DNA of 5,008 bases, from contig CAYRZP010000136.1 in NCBI GenBank assembly GCA_964428885.1, positions 1 through 5,008 on the forward strand, in the 5' to 3' direction. Below the pieces are notes generated by a model. That model was given only the letters and a program-made list of their open reading frames with translations, was not told where the DNA came from and did not search any database. The stretch is from JAQVQN01 sp964428885 (GTDB taxonomy: Bacteria; Verrucomicrobiota; Kiritimatiellia; RFP12; UBA1067). This document shows, in pieces, positions 1 to 4,899 of this stretch (position 1 is the stretch's first letter; every line of letters begins with the position of its first letter). A program made the translations under genes and the position numbers.

Positions 1-203
1 AAATTTGCGATTTTTCATATTTTGGTGTTGCAATCATCACTGACATGTATTAAATTGACACTGTTTTCAGACACATCAGATTGTCACCGGTGGCAATCCG
101 GGGCGTTCTGAAAAACGGCAGGCCGCCGAGTGGCGGATCGGCCGGAAGGGTTGCCCGACGAGCCGCGGGTGCGGTCATGCAGGGCAGTTCGACCATGGGT
201 TGA
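1..203. other. Upstream non-coding region, no gene seen
   Basis: I see no convincing coding region here. The first 80 or so bases are AT-rich and the rest is GC-rich. An exact TTGACA hexamer sits at 55-60, but the best -10 partner at the right spacing (CAGATT, 77-82) matches the consensus at only three of six positions, so a promoter is possible but weak. The palindrome CACCGGTG lies at 85-92, and a 5-bp hairpin (CCGCC, loop GAGT, GGCGG) at 123-136. If transcription starts near 90, the first gene has a leader of nearly 190 bases, which would suit post-transcriptional control, but that is inference. Confidence 0.4.
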
Positions 204-261
204 CGGAAGGATTTTCCGGGTTGACCCGATTGGGTGTGTGTACACCCGCGTTTGTACAAAC
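204..261 (+). promoter_or_regulatory. Run of four inverted repeats before the RBS
   Basis: Four small inverted repeats follow one another almost without gaps, ending one base before the AGAAGGAAGG ribosome binding site. They are CGGAA/TTCCG (204-218, 5-base loop), CGGGT-TG-ACCCG (217-228), GGGTGT/ACACCC (232-247, 4-base loop) and the perfect 12-bp palindrome GTTTGTACAAAC (250-261). The two with very short centres look more like protein-binding sites (operators) than RNA hairpins; the other two could fold in RNA. They do not match any riboswitch class I recognise. The likely role is control of the secreted-protein gene that starts at 279, but no regulator is encoded nearby. Confidence 0.4.
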
Positions 262-278
262 AGAAGGAAGGATACACA

Positions 279-1136
279 ATGAAAAACCTTATGGTTTTTG
301 CATCAGCGCTAATGATCGGTGCGGCAGCTTTCGCTGGATCCGTGCCACGCGTCTATCAGTATACGGCCAACCTGAATACTGCGGTCGCGAAGAATGCCAA
401 GAAGGTGACATTCACCTACAATGGCGAGAAGTACACGTTGGAAGACATCTGCTACCGCGCGAAGGGCAAAGTCACCTTCAAGGGCGCAGTGATCTTCAGC
501 TGCTACTGCATGCCTGACTTTGATCTCGAGAGTCCTTATCCCCTGGCGCTGCTGACCAGCTCCGAGGACAAGTATCAGACCCTGTATGTTTACGAGACTG
601 GATCGGGCCTCGGTTTCGCTCAGCAGTGGACCTGGGCTTACAACCGCATCGGCAACGCCCTCTCGTCCAAGGCCACGGTCGCGGAAGTCGGGTTTGACAC
701 CTACTTCTACACCGGATCGACCAACACTGCTTGCTACCGCGTCTGGGATTTGTGGCACGCCGGCTTCGGCAAGTCAGCGGTCATTGACAAGGGCGACGAC
801 ACGATGGATCTGAGCAGCCTCTCCGGCAACGTGGTCGGCTGGGTCAACGCGCCGTACTGCAGTGCGCAGGACAACTCCTGCCCGCGCTGCCTGGACGACG
901 ATGAGTGCGACCCCGCCGTCGCCTTCATGCCGTGCGAATACGAAGACCCGTTCGACTACACTGAATCGTGGAACATGAACGGCGTAGCTTACGGCACCTT
1001 CTCGCTGAGCTTCAACAAGAGCTACTCGGACGCCATCAAGGGTACCCTTGAAGACGATGTCGATGGCACGGTAAAGGCTCTGGCCGCCAAGGCTTTCAAG
1101 AAGAGCAGCCAGGTCGTGGTGTTCAGCGCTAACTAA
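279..1136 (+). CDS. Secreted Cys-rich protein, unknown function
   Basis: This encodes a 285-residue protein. I chose ATG 279 because AGAAGGAAGG lies at the right distance upstream and the product then begins with a classic Sec signal peptide: Lys at 2, hydrophobic core about residues 4-18, and a likely signal peptidase I site after AFA (residue 19). An in-frame upstream ATG at 234 would add 15 polar residues ahead of the signal and lacks an RBS. The mature part is rich in Tyr, Phe, Trp and Thr with alternating strand-like stretches, which suggests a beta-rich exported domain. It has nine Cys, at 58, 75, 77, 152, 194, 201, 204, 210 and 219. The last five form a C-x6-C-x2-C-x5-C-x8-C cluster within an Asp/Glu-rich loop, possibly disulfides or a metal site. 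The C-terminus (about 249-285) is a charged amphipathic segment. I recognise no family with certainty. It is a single-gene unit with its own terminator. Confidence 0.85.
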   Translation: MKNLMVFASALMIGAAAFAGSVPRVYQYTANLNTAVAKNAKKVTFTYNGEKYTLEDICYRAKGKVTFKGAVIFSCYCMPDFDLESPYPLALLTSSEDKYQTLYVYETGSGLGFAQQWTWAYNRIGNALSSKATVAEVGFDTYFYTGSTNTACYRVWDLWHAGFGKSAVIDKGDDTMDLSSLSGNVVGWVNAPYCSAQDNSCPRCLDDDECDPAVAFMPCEYEDPFDYTESWNMNGVAYGTFSLSFNKSYSDAIKGTLEDDVDGTVKALAAKAFKKSSQVVVFSAN

Positions 1137-1179
1137 TCTGAACAAGTTCATGTGCCGGTAAAACGGTGATATGACTAAA

Positions 1180-1219
1180 ACGGGGGTGGATGGGAATCAT
1201 CCATCCCCGTTGTTTTTTT
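1180..1219 (+). terminator. Strong Rho-independent terminator
   Basis: The stem ACGGGGGTGGATG (1180-1192) pairs with CATCCATCCCCGT (1198-1210) over 13 bp, with one G-U pair and a 5-base loop GGAAT. It is followed by TG and seven T residues (1213-1219). It lies 43 bases after the stop of the secreted-protein gene and separates that gene from the lipoprotein gene. Confidence 0.93.
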
Positions 1220-1272
1220 AGGTGAGTGCTGACGTCAGTGCGTTGGCTCTGGGCATTTCTCAAAATGGCTCA

Positions 1273-1299
1273 CACGAAGGGCACAAAGAGCACGAAGGT
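1273..1299 (+). repeat. Three tandem 9-bp units (CACGAAGGG type)
   Basis: The units are CACGAAGGG, CACAAAGAG and CACGAAGGT, end to end. A fourth exact copy of CACGAAGGG lies at 1342-1350 and supplies most of the Shine-Dalgarno of the next gene. Similar CACGAAG-type repeats are, from memory, common in intergenic DNA of Verrucomicrobia-like and planctomycete genomes, so this may be a dispersed low-complexity motif with no specific role. A TATTAT hexamer at 1299-1304 could be a -10 box for the next gene, but I see no good -35 partner. Confidence 0.5.
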
Positions 1300-1358
1300 A
1301 TTATAAAGGGCGAGGGCCGGAGCCATTGAGCTAAAAGAAATCACGAAGGGAGACAATA

Positions 1359-2561
1359 ATGAGAAATAAAATATTTTTCGCACTGTGTCTGCTTGCTTTG
1401 ACTTGTCTCTTGACGACCGGCTGCCGCAAGCGGGCGACCGTCGCGCCGCAGGCGGCGGACGGGGCGCCGAAGCTCGAGCCCGGCGTTTTCAAGACCAATG
1501 AAGTGTCGCGCTATTACAAGACGCTGCCGCCTGACGGCGTGCTGGTGCAGGTCGGCAAGCGCGCGCTGACGCATGCCGAGTTCCAGAGCCTGGTGGACGA
1601 GCGCGTGGATCCGCATCTTAAAACCGGGCCGCGTCAGGACACGGCGGAAGTCGAGCGCAAGGAAATCGAGGCCATGAATTACGTTTTCGCGAATTTCATG
1701 ACGCGCGCCGCCATGCTGGAAGAGGCGGAGTCGCGCGGGGTCGCGCCGAGCGCGGATGATCTTAAAGCCGCGGATCAGTATATCAACGCGGTCTGCCGCA
1801 GGCTAAGGGTCACACGCGAGGAGTACGCCGCAAGGTTCGCCGGCGGGCAGGACGCGCTGGACCGGCGGATCAGGGAAGAGGCCACGCTTAAGGCTCTGAT
1901 GCGCGCGGAGTTCGGTGACGCTTTTGAGGTCTCGGACCGCGAGGCGGGGGCGCTGAAGGCCGAGTTGGAGCGGTTGCAGGCCGAGACCGAGGCCACCAAC
2001 CGTATTTTCGTTGCGCGGCTGGAAGCGTTGCGCGCGCGGCTTGCGTCAGGCGAGGTCAAGGTCAGCGATGATGAGGCCAAAACACTGACAGGCGGGCTTC
2101 CGGAAGGCGTGGAGTTCAGCGGCGTTGAAAACCGTACCGCTTTCGAAATCAATCATCCCCGGCAGCGTGCGGCGCTGTCGGGCCTCAAGCCGGGAGAATT
2201 GTCGCAGGTGGTGGAGCTGGAAAACACTTTTGACCTTTATCGGTTGTTGAATGTCAAGACGGCGGCAGAGGCCGAGCAGACCGAGTACACCTTCCTGACT
2301 TTTTCTGTGCCGCGCGAGGCGGGCTGGGAGATTCCGGACATCGCCAGGCTGAAGCGTGACATCGCGATGCGCAAGCGGCGCGAGCGGCAGGTGCCGTGGG
2401 CGCGCGGCCTGGTCAAGAAGGCCGGCGTGCTCTATCCCAACGGCATAAGGCTTTTCGGTGATCCGGACGCGGCCAAAACCCCCCATGCCCAGCCGCCCGA
2501 CGCGAGACGTTTGCGTAAGCTGGCGCCTGCGGCACAGGTGAAGGCGAACAAAGAAGGGTGA
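1359..2561 (+). CDS. Parvulin/SurA-like foldase lipoprotein
   Basis: This encodes a 400-residue protein. ATG 1359 follows AAGGGAG with 6-base spacing. The N-terminus is a lipoprotein signal: MRNK, a hydrophobic core, then LLTTGC with the lipidated Cys at 22 (Thr at -3 is slightly unusual). Residues 60-76 (VLVQVGKRALTHAEF) match the start of SurA/PpiC N-terminal domains, followed by long helices (98-187). A coiled-coil-like stretch (193-232) follows. Residues about 212-300 look like a degenerate parvulin domain; the clearest part is LKPGELSQVVELENTFDLYR (276-295), its usual end. The HIL-type opening strand and active-site His residues are not clear, so isomerase activity is doubtful. Residues 325-360 resemble the SurA helix that packs back on the N-terminal domain, ending WARGLVKKAGVLYP. 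The tail is Pro/Ala/Lys-rich. The likely role is a chaperone for exported proteins, anchored by lipid in the periplasm. The family call is from sequence patterns, not an alignment. Confidence 0.8.
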   Translation: MRNKIFFALCLLALTCLLTTGCRKRATVAPQAADGAPKLEPGVFKTNEVSRYYKTLPPDGVLVQVGKRALTHAEFQSLVDERVDPHLKTGPRQDTAEVERKEIEAMNYVFANFMTRAAMLEEAESRGVAPSADDLKAADQYINAVCRRLRVTREEYAARFAGGQDALDRRIREEATLKALMRAEFGDAFEVSDREAGALKAELERLQAETEATNRIFVARLEALRARLASGEVKVSDDEAKTLTGGLPEGVEFSGVENRTAFEINHPRQRAALSGLKPGELSQVVELENTFDLYRLLNVKTAAEAEQTEYTFLTFSVPREAGWEIPDIARLKRDIAMRKRRERQVPWARGLVKKAGVLYPNGIRLFGDPDAAKTPHAQPPDARRLRKLAPAAQVKANKEG

Positions 2562-2570
2562 CCAGGCTGC

Positions 2571-2582
2571 CGGGACGTCCCG
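2571..2582. repeat. 12-bp perfect palindrome CGGGACGTCCCG
   Basis: A perfect self-complementary 12-mer lies 9 bases after the stop of the lipoprotein gene. With no loop and no following T-run it is not a normal intrinsic terminator. It could be a binding site or chance in GC-rich DNA. Confidence 0.35.
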
Positions 2583-2621
2583 CGCCACCGTTGCGACACA
2601 GGGTTTAAGCGTCAGTAAGTA

Positions 2622-2645
2622 GGGGCGGACGCCCCGGACGCCCCG
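2622..2645. repeat. GC-rich direct and inverted repeat
   Basis: GGGGCG (2622-2627) is followed by two identical tandem 9-mers GACGCCCCG (2628-2636 and 2637-2645). Either copy of CGCCCC can pair with GGGGCG, giving two alternative stems (2-base or 11-base loop). No T-run follows. It may be a dispersed intergenic element or a weak terminator for the lipoprotein gene. The rest of the 2562-2790 spacer holds no gene that I can support. Confidence 0.4.
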
Positions 2646-2716
2646 TTGCCGCAGGATATCGGGCGGATCAATGTGACGGGGATACGCCCTTTATCACGCT
2701 GTCTTGAATGCGGCGG

Positions 2717-2746
2717 TTGACGTCCGGTCCCGCTTATGCGAACATT
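2717..2746 (+). promoter_or_regulatory. Weak candidate promoter for the HEAT-type gene
   Basis: TTGACG (2717-2722) matches the -35 consensus at five of six positions. AACATT (2741-2746) is a poor -10 (three of six) at 18-base spacing. It lies about 45 bases before the chosen start at 2791, a sensible distance, but the match is weak. Confidence 0.22.
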
Positions 2747-2790
2747 GTCCCCTACGGACAGCCGGTGTCAGGATGGAAGAACAATTTCCG

Positions 2791-3648
2791 ATGAAAAATA
2801 AAAGCCGCGTTACGATATTGGTTCTATTGGGTTTGGCGCTCATCACGTGCGCGGTGTTTTTGGGGCCGCGTTCCCCGAAAGGTGAAACCGGCGCGGTTGC
2901 CGGGGCAACCGTGCCGACGGCCGACGGCCGCGGCAGGCGGATTCCGGCGGGCCTGGTCGTGACGAACGCAGGAGCGGGCACCGAGGGTGTGGTGTCGGTA
3001 AAGCCTGGGGGCGCTTCAAGACCGCCCAGCGGCGCGAAAGCCGAGGACGATGATGTTGACGCGGCGGCGCAGGCCGAGGCCGAGCGCGTTATAGAACCCT
3101 TTCAGGAAAGGCTGGATTCTGACGATCCTTCTGTTGTCGCGGCGGCCGGCCGGCAACTGATGGGGCACGCCAACCGATTCGTGCGCAGCAAGGCGGTCGA
3201 GGCTCTGGCCTTTGCCGATGAGGCCGGCTACAGGGATCTCAAGAACATGGTTCGCGACAAGGATCCGGCGGTCGCCCGCGAGGCGCTGGACGCCTGGGCG
3301 CTGAAGACGCAGACCATGGACGCCTCGAAGGAAAAGGAAGAAGCGGTGATGGAAGTCGGCGAGGCGGCGCTGAGCATGGAAGCCGAGGCTTTCCAGACGG
3401 TTATTGACGCCATGATAGACATGGATGACGCCTGGGTCTTGGCGGCGCTGCAGAGTTATGCCAACAAGACTGACGACCCTGAGACGCTGGAACTCATTTA
3501 CGACGCGGTGAACAACCGCGCCATGCCGGATGAGATGGTCGAGTCGAAAGCGGACATCCAGCGGGCGATCGATGAGTTTATGCGTAACCGCGCCAAAGAT
3601 GAGGCCGCCGAGGCTGCCGAGGCCGCTGAGGCCGCTGAAAATCAATAG
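2791..3648 (+). CDS. Signal-anchored HEAT-like repeat protein
   Basis: This encodes 285 residues from ATG 2791. That start gives MKNKSR followed by one strong hydrophobic segment (residues 7-24), with GGAAGA 10 bases upstream. In-frame starts at TTG 2704 or ATG 2773 would put polar residues before the membrane segment and have poor RBSs. The hydrophobic segment lacks a lipobox (LITC, Thr at -1), so it is most likely an uncleaved anchor with the rest in the periplasm. Residues 25-95 form a Gly/Pro/Ala-rich linker ending in an acidic run. Residues about 100-245 are paired helices of HEAT/PBS-lyase type: DDPSVVAAAGRQLMGHANRF, then VRSKAVEALAFAD, then RDKDPAVAREALDAWALKT, then weaker units (about 198-245). 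The C-terminus is a Glu-Ala-Ala repeat (271-282). HEAT repeats are protein-binding scaffolds; the partner here is unknown. It has its own terminator. Confidence 0.82.
   Translation: MKNKSRVTILVLLGLALITCAVFLGPRSPKGETGAVAGATVPTADGRGRRIPAGLVVTNAGAGTEGVVSVKPGGASRPPSGAKAEDDDVDAAAQAEAERVIEPFQERLDSDDPSVVAAAGRQLMGHANRFVRSKAVEALAFADEAGYRDLKNMVRDKDPAVAREALDAWALKTQTMDASKEKEEAVMEVGEAALSMEAEAFQTVIDAMIDMDDAWVLAALQSYANKTDDPETLELIYDAVNNRAMPDEMVESKADIQRAIDEFMRNRAKDEAAEAAEAAEAAENQ
3601..3636 (+). repeat. Four 9-bp units coding Glu-Ala-Ala
   Basis: Four imperfect copies of GAGGCCGCT-type 9-mers encode EAA four times, followed by GAA AAT CAA and the stop. They vary only at third codon positions, consistent with an old slippage-type expansion kept under coding constraint. 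The peptide would extend the final helix. Confidence 0.75.
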
Positions 3649-3650
3649 CG

Positions 3651-3674
3651 AAAGCCTGCTCTGCGCAGGGCTTT
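3651..3674 (+). other. Bulged hairpin just after the stop codon
   Basis: AAAGCCTGC (3651-3659) pairs with GCAGGGCTTT (3665-3674) over 9 bp with one bulged G and a 5-base loop. There is no T-run after it. It starts two bases after the HEAT-type gene and could protect the mRNA 3' end together with the terminator downstream. Confidence 0.4.
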
Positions 3675-3692
3675 AATAGTGAATGACATTCA

Positions 3693-3732
3693 GGGCGGTG
3701 ACGAGGTTGTATCCGGCGTCACCGCCCTTTTT
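3693..3732 (+). terminator. Rho-independent terminator after HEAT-type gene
   Basis: GGGCGGTGACG (3693-3703) pairs perfectly with CGTCACCGCCC (3717-3727) over 11 bp with a 13-base loop, followed by TTTTTCTTT. It ends the HEAT-type gene's transcript and isolates it from the transposase gene. The remaining spacer to 3845 is AT-richer and contains a GTTTA-A-TAAAC palindrome at 3777-3787, but no clear promoter. Confidence 0.9.
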
Positions 3733-3845
3733 CTTTAAACACTCCGCAAAGCTCTTTTTCCGACGCGGCGTTTTTGGTTTAATAAACATAAACAGTTTAC
3801 GGGATACTCAGCATTCCGCCAGTCTGTTTTGAGGATAGCTACTGA

Positions 3846-4850
3846 ATGAACGTGCGTTCGCCTTTTCAGGATTATCGCGCACCGGCTTTCTATCTGGTGA
3901 CGATGGTCGCGCTTAACCGCCGTCCGTTGTTCGCAACCTGTGAGGCTAACCGTTCCAAACTGAACGGGGACGGCTGGATTGTTCACGAACGTTGGCAGGC
4001 TATACCTCAGACGTATCCGGCTGTTCAGGTTTCTACCCTGTGCGTCATGCCTGATCATCTCCACGGCATCTTGCGGGTGACGGAACGCATGGAGCAGAGC
4101 GTGGGCGTGCCGTTGCGCGCGTTCAAATCGCAGGTCACGAGTGCCTTGCGCAAGAAATATGGTGATTCCGCTCTCGCTGTCTGGGAGCCCGGCTACCACG
4201 ATCTCTGCGTCTGGCGACGTGACGCTCTCAAAAACTACACACGGTACATTCAGGATAATCCGCGGCGGTATTGCTTAAAAAAAGAGCATCCTGATCTTTT
4301 CCAGAAAGTCGCTACTTTAGAATACCCCTGTTTGCCAAGCGGTGTGAATTGGAGCGGATACGGGAACCGTTTCCTGCTGGATCGCCCGGAAAAACTGGCC
4401 CTGCGCGTTTCGCGGCAGGACACGGCGGAGGAAATCGCCGAGCGTACGCGCCAAGTCCTAGCGGAAGCGCGCCGCGGCGTGGTGGTGGTCTCGCCTTTTA
4501 TTTCGCCGGGCGAGAAGGCCGTGGCCAACGCCATCTTGGAAGCGCCGGCCGGGGACGTGATCCTGCTGAAACCGGATGGTTTCGCGCCGATGTTCAAGCC
4601 CAAAGGCCGCTATTTCGACCTGTGCGCGCAGGGACGGCTGCTGATCCTGGCGGCGAATTTCGAGCCAGAACCCCAGATTACGCGGGGCACGTGTCTGGCG
4701 CTGAACTCAAGCTGCGCGAAAATCGCGCAGCTTGAGGTCGGCGTAAACGCCGACTCTGGCACTGGATGCGCCGACTCTGGCACTGGATGCGCCACCTCCG
4801 GCACTGGATGCGCTGGCTCCGGCACTGGATGCGCTGGCTCTAGCACTTAA
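3846..4850 (+). CDS. RAYT-like Y1 (HUH) transposase with C-terminal SLOG-like region
   Basis: This encodes 334 residues; ATG 3846 has GAGGA 10 bases upstream. Residues 1 to about 150 are a Y1/HUH domain of the REP-associated tyrosine transposase (RAYT) type: an opening strand (FYLVTMVALNRRPLF), VMPDHLHGIL with the metal-binding His pair at 71 and 73, a helix (88-104), WEPGYHDLCVWRRDAL (113-128), and YTRYIQDNPRRY with the probable catalytic Tyr at 134. The domain appears complete, so the enzyme may be active on single-stranded palindromic DNA. Residues about 178-293 add a second region: RGVVVVSPFISPGEKAVANA (210-229), VILLKPDGF, and LLILAANF. The alternating strands and a Gly-containing turn suggest a Rossmann-like fold of SLOG/DprA type (inference). 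RAYTs are usually shorter, roughly 150-220 residues. The last 45 or so codons run through hairpins and a 21-bp repeat array, giving a Ser/Gly/Thr/Cys heptad tail. The first half looks less GC-rich than the second. Confidence 0.85.
   Translation: MNVRSPFQDYRAPAFYLVTMVALNRRPLFATCEANRSKLNGDGWIVHERWQAIPQTYPAVQVSTLCVMPDHLHGILRVTERMEQSVGVPLRAFKSQVTSALRKKYGDSALAVWEPGYHDLCVWRRDALKNYTRYIQDNPRRYCLKKEHPDLFQKVATLEYPCLPSGVNWSGYGNRFLLDRPEKLALRVSRQDTAEEIAERTRQVLAEARRGVVVVSPFISPGEKAVANAILEAPAGDVILLKPDGFAPMFKPKGRYFDLCAQGRLLILAANFEPEPQITRGTCLALNSSCAKIAQLEVGVNADSGTGCADSGTGCATSGTGCAGSGTGCAGSST
4706..4736. repeat. Perfect 14-bp-arm hairpin inside the transposase gene
   Basis: CTCAAGCTGCGCGA (4706-4719) and TCGCGCAGCTTGAG (4723-4736) are exact inverse complements around a 3-base AAA centre. 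It lies within codons for residues 287-297. No T-run follows, so it is not a standard terminator. A long perfect palindrome at the 3' end of a RAYT gene is what a REP element would look like; RAYTs are known to recognise and cleave REP hairpins. I cannot confirm copies elsewhere in the genome. Confidence 0.8.
4737..4754. repeat. Second hairpin, abutting the first
   Basis: GTCGGCG (4737-4743) pairs with CGCCGAC (4748-4754) around TAAA. It begins at the base after the first hairpin, making a back-to-back pair, and its right arm runs 3 bases into the 21-bp array. The same CGCCGAC recurs at the junction of array units 1 and 2 (4769-4775), so the left arm has two possible partners. Confidence 0.7.
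4752..4848. repeat. 21-bp tandem array, four and a half copies
   Basis: Units start at 4752, 4773, 4794 and 4815, with a partial fifth from 4836. Units 1 and 2 are identical; units 3 and 4 differ from them at four and three positions. A 14-bp core, GGCACTGGATGCGC, is invariant in units 1-4. In the transposase frame each unit reads as a heptad such as DSGTGCA, and the stop codon falls in the broken fifth copy. Because 21 is a multiple of three the array stays open in several frames on both strands, so openness is not proof of coding. It could be a minisatellite grown by slippage, or part of a BIME-like unit. Confidence 0.9.
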
Positions 4851-4864
4851 GACAAAGTACCAGC

Positions 4865-4882
4865 GTCCGCGTTTACGCGGGC
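4865..4882. repeat. Third hairpin, inverse of the second, in purH leader
   Basis: CCGCG (4867-4871) pairs with CGCGG (4876-4880) around TTTA. A T-G pair and a G-C pair outside it lengthen the stem to 7 bp (4865-4882). Its core GCGTTTACGC (4869-4878) is the exact reverse complement of GCGTAAACGC (4741-4750) in the second hairpin. It ends 5 bases before the AAAGGAAG ribosome site of the next gene, so it could also affect that gene's translation. Confidence 0.65.
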
Positions 4883-4899
4883 ATGAAAGGAAGAATACC

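Noticed and set aside
234..278. Upstream in-frame ATG at 234 as the start of the secreted-protein gene
   Set aside because: It has no ribosome site, lies inside the palindrome cluster and would place 15 polar residues in front of a clear signal peptide. ATG 279 has a strong RBS.
309..1151. Overlapping reading frames opposite or within the secreted-protein gene
   Set aside because: These are GC-driven shadow frames without ribosome sites or recognisable domains. The + strand gene has a signal peptide, RBS and terminator.
2704..2790. TTG 2704 or ATG 2773 as the start of the HEAT-type gene
   Set aside because: Both put a polar, Cys/Arg-containing stretch before the membrane segment and lack a well-placed RBS. 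ATG 2791 gives a normal MKNK-hydrophobic start.
3777..3787. GTTTA-A-TAAAC palindrome as an operator or promoter of the transposase
   Set aside because: It is short and AT-rich, within reach of chance in this stretch, and no -35/-10 pair with good spacing lies around it.
4706..4736. Intrinsic terminator for the transposase
   Set aside because: The stem is strong but no T-run follows, and the reading frame continues through it for a further 37 codons before the stop.
4752..4848. CRISPR array
   Set aside because: The 21-bp units are directly adjacent with no unique spacers, and no cas gene is present. It is a plain tandem repeat.
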